Source of the DNA: Chitinophaga ginsengisegetis
GTDB taxonomy: Bacteria; Bacteroidota; Bacteroidia; Chitinophagales; Chitinophagaceae
Assembly (NCBI RefSeq): GCF_900168065.1
Contig: NZ_FUZZ01000001.1
Span: 744,001 to 808,000 of the forward strand
Direction of reading: 5' to 3'
Length of the DNA: 64,000 bases
Part shown: positions 27,120-34,520 of the stretch, one piece after another
Layout of the letters: every line of letters begins with the position of its first letter
Numbering within the stretch: position 1 is the first letter of the stretch
Position numbers and translations under genes: made by a program
Notes under the pieces: generated by a model
The model's input: the letters and a program-made list of their open reading frames with translations, nothing else
What the model was told of the DNA's origin: nothing
Databases searched by the model: none

Positions 27120-29000
27120 TTAAAATGCAAAACAGGAGCAACCAAACGCGCCCCAGAATGCGGTGTAATTATTAACCGGGATGTTGCTTTTACGGGCAAT
27201 ATCATGATGATGGCCGTGAACATCACAACTGCCTTTGCAGCTATGTACCCCGGCAGCCGCCACTGTTTCAGCACCTGATGCTTTAGTAACAATGGCTGCA
27301 TCTTTATAGTAACCCGGGTAGTTTTTTACGGGCGACCAATCAGGCAAAACTGGTATCGTTGGCGGAGCATGCGTGGCAAAATCATCTTTGGCGTATACAA
27401 TCTTCCCACCAACAATGGTAAGGATAGACTCAATGGATTTAATCTCTTCATCGGCTACTTCAAAAAAGTCGCTGTCCAGTACAGCCAGGTCGGCAAACTG
27501 TCCCACCGTGATACTGCCTTTCTTTTGCTGCTCCCCGGAAAACCATGCGCTCCCCTTTGTATACAGTTCCAGTGCCGTTTCCCGGCTCAGTTTATTGGCG
27601 TCGCCATACAGTTGCAGGCCGCCCAGGGTTTTACCCGCTGTGAGCCAATACAAGGCCACCCAGGGGTTATAGCTGCTCACCCGCGTGGCATCCGTGCCTG
27701 CGCCCACCGGTACGCCTGCCTGAAGCATTTGTTTAACAGGTGGGGTATGTGCAGCTGCGGCGGCTCCATAACGATCCGTAAAGTATTCGCCCTGGAAAGC
27801 CATCCGGCTCTGAATGGCAATGCCGCCGCCAAGTTCCCTTACCCGTTCGATGTTGCGCTCATCAATGGTTTCAGCATGATCGAAGATCCAGGGGAGCCCA
27901 TCGAAAGGAATCTCGCGGTTTATCTTCTCAAATACATTTAAAAACCGGGTGATGCTTTCGTTATACGTGGCGTGCAAACGGAAAGGCCAGCGTTTTTCAA
28001 CCAGCAACCTCACTACCCGTTCCAGCTCCTCTTCCATCGTATCAGCCAGCTCCGGCCGCGGCTGAAGAAAATCTTCAAAGTCGGCGGCAGAAAACACCAG
28101 CATTTCACCGGCGCCGTTATGACGGTACATGTCGTCTCCCTGGTGAAGGGTTACGGAGTTGGTCCAGTTTTCAAAATCTTCGCGTTCCTGTTTGGGCCTT
28201 TGTGTGAACAGGTTGTAGGCAATACGAACGGTCAGTTGCTTTTTCTCATTCAGGTCACTGATAACTTTATAGTCGTCGGGGAAATTCTGAAAGCCACCAC
28301 CAGCATCTATCACACTGGTGATACCAAAGCGGTTTAACTCCGTCATGAAGTGCCGCGTGGAATTTACCTGGTGTTCGTACGATAGCCGCGGTCCTTTGGC
28401 GAGTGTGGAATACAGGATCAGGGCATTGGGTGTTGCAATCAGCAGCCCGGTGGGATTACCTTTCGCATCTTTCTCCAACCTGCTTCCCGGCGGCGCCGGC
28501 GTATCTTTTGTAAATCCAACTGCGCGCAACGCCGCACGGTTTAACAATGCCCTGTCGTACAGGTGCATGATAAACACCGGCGTATCCGGCGCTATGTCAT
28601 TAATCTCATCCAGGGTGGGCATTCTTTTTTCCGCGAACTGAAATTCCGTCCATCCTCCTACCACTCTTACCCATTGCGGTGACGGCGTTAGCGCAACCTG
28701 TACTTTCAGCATCCGCAGTGCATCTGCCAGGGAAGGAACGCCATCCCATCTTAATTCAAGATTATAGTTTAGTCCGCCCCGGATTAAATGAATATGTGAA
28801 TCATTCAATCCCGGGATCACCCTTTTGTTTTCCAGGTTAATCAGTACTGTGTCCTGGTCCTGGAACCCGTTCAGCACTGTAGCGTCATCTCCAACAGCTA
28901 TGAATTTACCTTCTTTGATAGCCACTGCTGTTGCCGCAGGCTGGTGCCGGTCTACGGTATGGACCTTACCGTTATAAAGAATTAAATCGGCCTTTTTCAT
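27120..29000 (-). CDS. YtcJ-like amidohydrolase with Cys/His-rich C-terminal tail
   Basis: Metal-dependent amidohydrolase of the Amidohydro_3/YtcJ group, 626 residues with no signal peptide. The N-terminal beta-sandwich entry (LILYNGKVHTVDRH), first metal motif NDSHIHLIRGG, His in FRLHATYNESI, HAETIDE and the distal Asp in GAGTDATRVSS are visible. After the catalytic domain, about residue 560, comes a tail with HSCKGSCDVHGHHHD and a final GCSCFAF, which is unusual for the family and looks able to bind metal. It sits in the middle of the ten-gene operon, 11 bp after the M17-like gene. Substrate unknown; these enzymes act on N-acyl or cyclic amide bonds. Confidence 0.88.
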   Translation of the reverse strand: MKKADLILYNGKVHTVDRHQPAATAVAIKEGKFIAVGDDATVLNGFQDQDTVLINLENKRVIPGLNDSHIHLIRGGLNYNLELRWDGVPSLADALRMLKVQVALTPSPQWVRVVGGWTEFQFAEKRMPTLDEINDIAPDTPVFIMHLYDRALLNRAALRAVGFTKDTPAPPGSRLEKDAKGNPTGLLIATPNALILYSTLAKGPRLSYEHQVNSTRHFMTELNRFGITSVIDAGGGFQNFPDDYKVISDLNEKKQLTVRIAYNLFTQRPKQEREDFENWTNSVTLHQGDDMYRHNGAGEMLVFSAADFEDFLQPRPELADTMEEELERVVRLLVEKRWPFRLHATYNESITRFLNVFEKINREIPFDGLPWIFDHAETIDERNIERVRELGGGIAIQSRMAFQGEYFTDRYGAAAAAHTPPVKQMLQAGVPVGAGTDATRVSSYNPWVALYWLTAGKTLGGLQLYGDANKLSRETALELYTKGSAWFSGEQQKKGSITVGQFADLAVLDSDFFEVADEEIKSIESILTIVGGKIVYAKDDFATHAPPTIPVLPDWSPVKNYPGYYKDAAIVTKASGAETVAAAGVHSCKGSCDVHGHHHDIARKSNIPVNNYTAFWGAFGCSCFAF

Positions 29001-29011
29001 CGTCGTCTGTT

Positions 29012-29776
29012 TTAGTTATGAAATGAAGCAATGGCTTCTTTGATTCCTTCGCCGGCTGTGACGAAAAATGCGGGGCCTGCAAGCAGTATTACTTTGGTTA
29101 TTTTTTTGGGGGCCGCTAAATTATTTTTATGGAGATAAAGCTGCGTTCTGTATGCTTCAATGATGCCTTTAGTGACATTACCCGCAACCAGGGCGGTGGG
29201 AGAATCGATGCCGCCATCTTTGATATCGCTGGCAAAAGAAAAACTGCTTACGCCCAAATTCAGTGCTTCACGCGTGGCTACACTTGCCACTGAGGTCATA
29301 AGGTCCGGGGTAAAATTATTGCGGTTGCCCAGGCCGATCAGTAATAACCGGGGCGCTTTCAGCGCGCCTTTGGCGGGGGTAATCAATATGGTTTCCAGCG
29401 CATGCCCGGCAAACTTCCCGGTTTTGCGCAGTTCTGTAATTTGTCCGTGCAGCGCCTCGTCGAGATGCACCATGCCATTCAGTGCTGCCGGCAATGCAGG
29501 TGGATTAAAAATATCTCCTTCCGTGTACTCAAATACACAGGCCACCTGCAAAGGGGATTCGGCGGCTGAGGGACCCTGTACCAGCCCTTCAATGGCGATG
29601 CCGTCTACTTTCCCCCAGATCTTTGAAGTGCCCACCGGCGTCGTTTTCACGGTGGTATCTGCGGTTACAGCCTGTTGGGCATAACCGGCAGTTCCCAGCA
29701 GCAACATAAACAGTACCGGCAACAGGCTTCTTATTTTTATGGCCCGCAAAACACGATTGTTCTTATAGTTTCTCAT
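29012..29776 (-). CDS. Secreted leucyl-aminopeptidase N-domain-like protein (catalytic domain absent)
   Basis: A 254-residue exported protein (signal ends GYAQQ) resembling only the N-terminal macro-like domain of M17 leucyl aminopeptidases: the PRLLLIGLGNRNNFTP stretch followed by VASVATREALNLGVSSFSFA and an IIEAYRTQLYLHK helix. M17 enzymes are about 500 residues with two metal ions in the C-terminal half, which is missing. The gene is intact rather than broken: it has its own signal peptide and a normal stop, and lies 21 bp after the porin gene. Peptidase activity is therefore unlikely; ligand binding or scaffolding is inference. Confidence 0.7.
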   Translation of the reverse strand: MRNYKNNRVLRAIKIRSLLPVLFMLLLGTAGYAQQAVTADTTVKTTPVGTSKIWGKVDGIAIEGLVQGPSAAESPLQVACVFEYTEGDIFNPPALPAALNGMVHLDEALHGQITELRKTGKFAGHALETILITPAKGALKAPRLLLIGLGNRNNFTPDLMTSVASVATREALNLGVSSFSFASDIKDGGIDSPTALVAGNVTKGIIEAYRTQLYLHKNNLAAPKKITKVILLAGPAFFVTAGEGIKEAIASFHN

Positions 29777-29797
29777 GATGAATAGTTTTTTTTCCTG

Positions 29798-31186
29798 TTA
29801 AAATTTGAACGCAACCCTGGTGTTAATGAATAAACCGTCCTTATGATCTTTGATCAGATCATCTATAAAAGCGCCTGTCTTAAAATATTGTACACCGGCA
29901 TTCAGTGAGATAAACCTGTTCAGCGTGTATACTGCACTTGCCAGGTAAGCGGTGCCGATATATCTTTTTTTAGAAGATGAACCTGCGAGGTTAAAATTGC
30001 CGCTGGGGCGATATACGCCATCCTGCAGGGAGTAACGCCAGTTGAACACCACATCTGCCTGCAACACCAGCCGGGAGCCCGGATTGACCGTGGCGTAAGG
30101 ATGGATATCAATGAGATTTACGGGTCCTATCTGCGGACTAAATCCAAAATATCCACCTTTGGGATACAGCGGGTTAAAGGTTCCCAGTTTGCCATCTCCT
30201 TTGTTGTTGTCGCCGGAGATGTAGTCATTGCGCAAATTGATTGTTGGCCTGGCTTTTAGAGATTCAAACATATAACCGATATCTGCGGATGCGGTCCAGG
30301 CGTTGATATCGGCAGTGCCAAACTTCCCGAACTGCCAGGCCGCCTCAAAGTTGTAAATGAAACCACCGCCGTATTTCCAAAGCCTGGTGCCCAGTGTATG
30401 TCTTACTTCCTTTGCAGCCCCTTCTTCAAAAACTGCGAGATCCCTCCGGATGCCCAGGTAATAAATATCGAGGTTACCTGCCCGGGGGAAAATGCGTTTG
30501 GCATATAGTCCCCACAGGTTCACCTGTTTGCTGGTCTTGTTGTCGAATGCGCCAGTGTTCACCGTGTCGGCCGCCATTGCGAATGCGTCTGCGGTAAAAC
30601 CGGCGGCAGCATACATCAGTTTAAGACCATCAAAGTAAAGCCGCAGGTTGGGTCCTTCACGGACAGAGATCAGCCGCCCGCTGCCATAGTCCAGCTCCTG
30701 GCGGCCGGCGCGGACAGTGAGACTTTTTTCATTCTGTTTATACAACTGCGCATCGATAAAGAAGTTCTGGATATTCAGGTGATCTTCATCAATAGGCCTG
30801 GGACCGTTCTTACGACCTCCTTCCCAGGCGCTTCGCAGCTGCGTGAACACCCGGATCTTTTCTCCAAAGTGAACATCGGCATGAAGGTCGTAGCGCTGCA
30901 ATAAGAAATTATTGTGGCCTATTCCCAGCCGTCCCCAATCTTCATTATGAAAATCAACATATTCCAACCTCGCCGATCCGCCAAAAGAAACGTACACGTT
31001 ACTTTTAGCAGAGAGTGAGGTATACTTTATCTTATGATAAAAAGTAGAAGCAGAATCACGCAGGTAGGCATAATTCTCATCAAAACGCATCAGTTTAAAC
31101 GATTGCGCATAACCTGCATGGCCGATCAGCAAGAGCATGATCAGCATCGCTGACTTTTGCAATAAATAGAAATTGGAAACTCGCAA
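29798..31186 (-). CDS. Outer-membrane beta-barrel porin, alginate-export-like
   Basis: A 462-residue exported protein with a signal ending near GHAGYAQ and a regular alternation of aromatic and polar strands through to a C-terminal aromatic (RVAFKF), typical of an outer-membrane barrel. The phrases SARLEYVDFHNEDWG, RVFTQLRSAWEGG, RAGRQELDYGSGRLI and GLYAKRIFP agree with the alginate-export (AlgE-like) porin family. It is 28 bp after the YcaC-like gene in the long operon. It probably lets an anionic or small substrate cross the outer membrane; the substrate is unknown. Confidence 0.8.
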   Translation of the reverse strand: MRVSNFYLLQKSAMLIMLLLIGHAGYAQSFKLMRFDENYAYLRDSASTFYHKIKYTSLSAKSNVYVSFGGSARLEYVDFHNEDWGRLGIGHNNFLLQRYDLHADVHFGEKIRVFTQLRSAWEGGRKNGPRPIDEDHLNIQNFFIDAQLYKQNEKSLTVRAGRQELDYGSGRLISVREGPNLRLYFDGLKLMYAAAGFTADAFAMAADTVNTGAFDNKTSKQVNLWGLYAKRIFPRAGNLDIYYLGIRRDLAVFEEGAAKEVRHTLGTRLWKYGGGFIYNFEAAWQFGKFGTADINAWTASADIGYMFESLKARPTINLRNDYISGDNNKGDGKLGTFNPLYPKGGYFGFSPQIGPVNLIDIHPYATVNPGSRLVLQADVVFNWRYSLQDGVYRPSGNFNLAGSSSKKRYIGTAYLASAVYTLNRFISLNAGVQYFKTGAFIDDLIKDHKDGLFINTRVAFKF

Positions 31187-31214
31187 AGCTGGTAAAGGAT
31201 TTTACAGAGATGAA

Positions 31215-31847
31215 TTAGTGTTTGAGCATGTGGTGGGCATAATGAATGCCGATGCCGTAAGAGCCACCATACTTTTTCATCAGATCAGTAACTGCTACAT
31301 AAGTTTCTTGTCTTGCCCAATCCCTTTGTAATTCCAGCAGGTATTGAATGGAGGTAATAGGTTTAACACCTGCATGTACCATGCGTTGTACGGACCGCTC
31401 ATGCGCTTCGGGGCTAACATCGCCACAGGCATCGGTAATAACATATACTGTGTAACCTTCTTCTATAGCCGACAGCGCAGGGCCTACGATACAAACGCCT
31501 GTCCAAAGGCCCGCAAGTACCAGTTTCTTTTTTCCGGTGCCGGTGATGGCTTTATACGCGGCTTCATCTTCCCAGGTATTCATGGAGGTACGGTCAATAT
31601 ATCCTGAAGTAGCCTGTGGGTAAAATTCTTCTATCTCAGGAAATACCGGGCCTGAAAAACTCTCTTCAGCCACTGTTGTTACAATCGTAGGGATATTAAA
31701 GATTTTGGAAGCGCCTGCAACAATAGCGGTGTTGGTTCGTAGTTCGCTGAGCGGAATGCTTTTGGTAGCAAAAGCCATCTGGCCTTCAAAATCAATTAAT
31801 ACTAACGCATGGTTTTCCGGAGATAATAGATTGGGAGATGGTTTCAT
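31215..31847 (-). CDS. YcaC-like cysteine hydrolase (isochorismatase superfamily)
   Basis: A 210-residue cysteine hydrolase. The catalytic triad is visible as Asp19 (LVLIDFEGQMAF), the Lys run GKKKLV near 106-108 and Cys119 in GLWTGVC. The chain matches the YcaC group, whose natural substrate is unsettled. No signal peptide. It is the first gene of the ten-gene - strand run; its upstream region holds the third copy of the shared 23-bp element and a near-consensus TGGCAC sequence, giving a predicted leader of about 16 nt. Confidence 0.9.
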   Translation of the reverse strand: MKPSPNLLSPENHALVLIDFEGQMAFATKSIPLSELRTNTAIVAGASKIFNIPTIVTTVAEESFSGPVFPEIEEFYPQATSGYIDRTSMNTWEDEAAYKAITGTGKKKLVLAGLWTGVCIVGPALSAIEEGYTVYVITDACGDVSPEAHERSVQRMVHAGVKPITSIQYLLELQRDWARQETYVAVTDLMKKYGGSYGIGIHYAHHMLKH

Positions 31848-31874
31848 AAATTAAATAGTTTTGCGCCCGGTAAG

Positions 31875-31889
31875 ACAACAAAAGTGCCA
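31875..31889 (-). promoter_or_regulatory. Candidate sigma-54 promoter of ten-gene operon
   Basis: The - strand reads TGGCACTTTTGTTGT: a perfect -24 box TGGCAC, then N5 and TTGT in place of TTGC, with the GG-N10 spacing kept. A 54-nt spacer separates it from the 23-bp element. This is the best of the three candidates. Confidence 0.55.
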
Positions 31890-31943
31890 TCTCATAAATA
31901 ACTCATAATCAATATTATAAGCACATCTATTTAATTAAAAATA

Positions 31944-31966
31944 TACGACATATCGTAAATTTATGA
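31944..31966 (-). promoter_or_regulatory. Shared 23-bp operator/UAS, copy 3
   Basis: On the + strand TACGACATATCGTA followed by AATTTATGA. It differs from the perfect palindrome of copy 2 at one core base and shares its full right flank with copy 1. It lies 96 bp upstream of the YcaC-like gene and 35 bp past the end of the LytTR gene. Confidence 0.8.
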
Positions 31967-32001
31967 TCGTACATAAATACAGGGGAAAGAAGTATTTCTG
32001 T

Positions 32002-32715
32002 TCACCGCGCATTCAATATCTTCTCCAAATCATCCTTAAAGTTTCTCCCGATAGGAACCTGGTGTCCGTTCAGCACAATGCGGTTCCTTTCAAGGCGCAC
32101 GATCTTCTGAACAGATACAATGAAGGATTTATGCACCCGGATAAAACGGCGCTGAGGAAAAATATTGAGCATCGCTTTAATAGAACCTTTCAGCAGGATC
32201 TTTCCTGCATGCGTATAAATGATGGCATAATCCTTTAAGCCCTGGATATGCGTAACGTCGTTAAACTCCAGCTTTATACGTTGTACGCCGCTTTTAACAA
32301 AAATAAAATCGGTATTACCACCCGTGGGAATATCTTCAATATTTGTACTCTGCGATTTCAACGCCAGGAACTCCCTGATCTTTGTAATGGCCTGATGGAA
32401 ACGGTTAAAAGACACCGGTTTTAATAAGAAGTCAATGACCCCAAGTTCATATCCTTCAAAAGCATAGTTGCGGTAGGCGGTGGTAAAAACAGTGAGTGGT
32501 GGATTTGATAAGGCTTTGAGGAATTCAATGCCGGTCATTTCAGGCATCTCAATGTCCAGTAACAATACATCCGCGGGATGGTTTTCCAGGTGACGCAATG
32601 CCTCGCCCGCGTTAGTGAACAGAAACACGGAAGCCACATCGTCCAGCCTTTTCAGGTGGCCGTCCAGTACTTCCAGCGCAAGCGGCTCATCATCTACAAT
32701 AACAAACTTCAGCAT
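32002..32715 (-). CDS. LytTR-family response regulator
   Basis: Two-component response regulator of 237 residues: receiver domain with Asp54 (VLLLDIEMPEMTG) and the FLLKP switch Lys, then a LytTR DNA-binding domain (about 135-235) with the phrases VTHIQGLKDYAIIYT and RRFIRVHKSFIVS. LytTR proteins bind direct repeats about two helical turns apart. It is 9 bp after its histidine kinase gene. The likely targets are the repeats at 33857-33943 in front of the divergent small gene. Confidence 0.93.
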   Translation of the reverse strand: MLKFVIVDDEPLALEVLDGHLKRLDDVASVFLFTNAGEALRHLENHPADVLLLDIEMPEMTGIEFLKALSNPPLTVFTTAYRNYAFEGYELGVIDFLLKPVSFNRFHQAITKIREFLALKSQSTNIEDIPTGGNTDFIFVKSGVQRIKLEFNDVTHIQGLKDYAIIYTHAGKILLKGSIKAMLNIFPQRRFIRVHKSFIVSVQKIVRLERNRIVLNGHQVPIGRNFKDDLEKILNAR

Positions 32716-32724
32716 GATGTTCTA

Positions 32725-33792
32725 TTATAATTCAATTACCAGTTTGGCCTGAAAAGTATGCTTTCTATCTTCCAACTCAAACTGATACCTGCCCGGATAA
32801 AGCAGTTCCAGTCGTTTTCGTAAATTATCAAGTCCTATCCCACCTTTACTTTTACGGCTCCCTGAAAGCGGTTTGGAGTTCTCTATAATAACTCTTAATA
32901 CTTTCTCCTTCAGTACAATGTCTGCCCTCAACCAACTATTCTCCACCTGTTTGCTAACCCCGTGTTTGAATGCGTTTTCCACTAAAGGCAATAACAGCAA
33001 CGGCGCAATTTCATGTCCATTCAGTTCGCCGTTAATATTTAATACGATAGTGGCATCGGCATTAAATCTTAGCCGCTCCAGTTCCATGTAATTGTTGAGA
33101 TACGTAACTTCTTTCTCTAACAATACCTTTGTATCGGTACTGTCGTACAACATATACTCCATCATCTCTGACAACTTCAATACCACATCCGGCGCCAGCG
33201 CTGATTGCTTAAGCGTTAGCGCATACAGGTTGTTTAATGCGTTAAATAAGAAATGCGGATTTACCTGGGCACGGAGAAAATTCACTTCTGCATGCAGTTT
33301 CTCTACAGTGATCTTCTGAATGAGGAGCTGTTGCCCGTACCAGTCCATACTTAATTTAAGCGCCAGCATTAAACCGATATACCACAACGTGCTGAAAAAA
33401 TTGTACGACAAAGCTTCCATTAAATCACTGTTGCGCATCGGGCCTATTACGTAACCATACAGGTAATAATCAAACAGGCTTTGGGCGATCAGGTAAACTA
33501 TCACAGAAACGATAAGCGACGTAAAATAGGCAACATAGCGTTTCTTTAACAGGTATCGCGGTAAGAAGTAGTGCAGGTTAAGATAAGCGATTACCATGAG
33601 CAGCAATATTCTCACCGATACACAGGCTGCAAAATACGGCATGCTGGCTTTGTAGATGAGATACCTTTTCTCATAGATGAAGAACCCGGTAACCAGGATC
33701 CAATAAGCACTATGTGCCAGGGCATACTTTAGTGAAACGCTGCGTTTCGAAAACGGCAGCGTTATCTGTTTATCCAGCAACTCCATTTTCAT
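32725..33792 (-). CDS. LytS/YpdA-like sensor histidine kinase
   Basis: Membrane sensor kinase of 355 residues. Four hydrophobic segments fill residues 25-165, followed by a His_kinase-type (LytS/YehU) phosphoacceptor motif: LRAQVNPHFLFNALNNLYAL, where the His in NPHFLFN is modified. The C-terminal HATPase domain shows LLLLPLVENAFKHGVSK and KGGIGLDNLRKRLELLYPG. It forms a standard pair with the LytTR regulator downstream. The stimulus is unknown. Confidence 0.93.
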   Translation of the reverse strand: MKMELLDKQITLPFSKRSVSLKYALAHSAYWILVTGFFIYEKRYLIYKASMPYFAACVSVRILLLMVIAYLNLHYFLPRYLLKKRYVAYFTSLIVSVIVYLIAQSLFDYYLYGYVIGPMRNSDLMEALSYNFFSTLWYIGLMLALKLSMDWYGQQLLIQKITVEKLHAEVNFLRAQVNPHFLFNALNNLYALTLKQSALAPDVVLKLSEMMEYMLYDSTDTKVLLEKEVTYLNNYMELERLRFNADATIVLNINGELNGHEIAPLLLLPLVENAFKHGVSKQVENSWLRADIVLKEKVLRVIIENSKPLSGSRKSKGGIGLDNLRKRLELLYPGRYQFELEDRKHTFQAKLVIEL

Positions 33793-33856
33793 ATATCATT
33801 CATCATAAAAGAAACTAAAAGCGTTAATCCTACAAAATAATATCGACAAACGGCGT

Positions 33857-33943
33857 AAATAGTAGAGGAAGATAATAATAAAACCGGGGACGTTCATCAT
33901 AGCGCTCATTCATCTACTATTTTGTTTACTGGTCTACTATTTT
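33857..33943. promoter_or_regulatory. Three copies of TCTACTATTT in a divergent promoter region
   Basis: One inverted copy (AAATAGTAGA, 33857-33866) and two direct copies (33913-33922 and 33933-33942, each extended by T), with the direct pair exactly 20 bp apart. The region separates the kinase gene from the small secreted protein gene. The spacing fits LytTR regulators, which bind paired direct repeats about two turns apart. Confidence 0.65.
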
Positions 33944-34017
33944 TCTGCGCCCCTTCCTTTTCTCTTAATATTGTTATCAGAGATCCGTTAAACATCTTTC
34001 ACCTAAAACTTTATATT

Positions 34018-34464
34018 ATGAAACGTACAACATTTATCCGGCTATTTACGCTGATGGCGTTAGCCTTTACCGTATTCAGTTTCACCACAAAGGTAGGACT
34101 GGATAGTTACGAGATCTATCTCAACAACAAACTCATCCTGAAACAATCAGTGAACCAGCCGCTGAGTTTAAGAGTACTACAACTAAGTCAGGCAAGTTCC
34201 CGCGATCAGCTGCGTATCAATTATAAGCATTGCGGTTCACCCGTAACGGGTACAGACAGGAGTATTGTATTGAAAGATGAGAAAGGAAATACACTGAAGA
34301 AATGGACGTTTGCCAATGCCACCGGGTCTGATGTAAGTATGACGATACCAGTGAAAGAATTGTTGCAGCTGGAAAAGAGTAATGCAGATCATAATCTAAG
34401 TCTTCATTACGCCGCACGGGAGCTTCCAAAAGGAGAAACGCTGGCATTTCTTCATCTTAAATAA
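34018..34464 (+). CDS. Small exported protein, function unknown
   Basis: A 148-residue protein from ATG 34018, chosen because it gives an N-terminal signal-like helix (FIRLFTLMALAFTVFSF); the upstream frame is open but overlaps the TCTACTATTT repeats. The mature part looks like a small beta-sandwich, with phrases DSYEIYLNNKLILKQSV and RSIVLKDEKGNTLKKWTF. I recognise no family. Being divergent from a LytTR two-component pair and preceded by repeats, it is the best candidate for that system's output. A bidirectional terminator follows. Confidence 0.75.
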   Translation: MKRTTFIRLFTLMALAFTVFSFTTKVGLDSYEIYLNNKLILKQSVNQPLSLRVLQLSQASSRDQLRINYKHCGSPVTGTDRSIVLKDEKGNTLKKWTFANATGSDVSMTIPVKELLQLEKSNADHNLSLHYAARELPKGETLAFLHLK

Positions 34465-34475
34465 AAGGAATAAAA

Positions 34476-34504
34476 AAAGCCTTACAGTTTTACTGCAAGG
34501 CTTT
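34476..34504. terminator. Bidirectional rho-independent terminator
   Basis: Stem AAAGCCTT (34476-34483) with AAGGCTTT (34497-34504), plus inner CAG/CTG pairing and a 5-nt loop. A run of A precedes it and T-rich sequence follows. It separates the convergent small-protein gene (stop 34464) and the MutS-like gene (stop 34521). Confidence 0.85.
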
Positions 34505-34520
34505 CTTCTTTTTAATATCT

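Noticed and set aside
27110..27301. Longer start for the DoxX gene
   Set aside because: This part overlaps the 3' end of the amidohydrolase gene and lacks membrane character; ATG 27109 fits the gene spacing.
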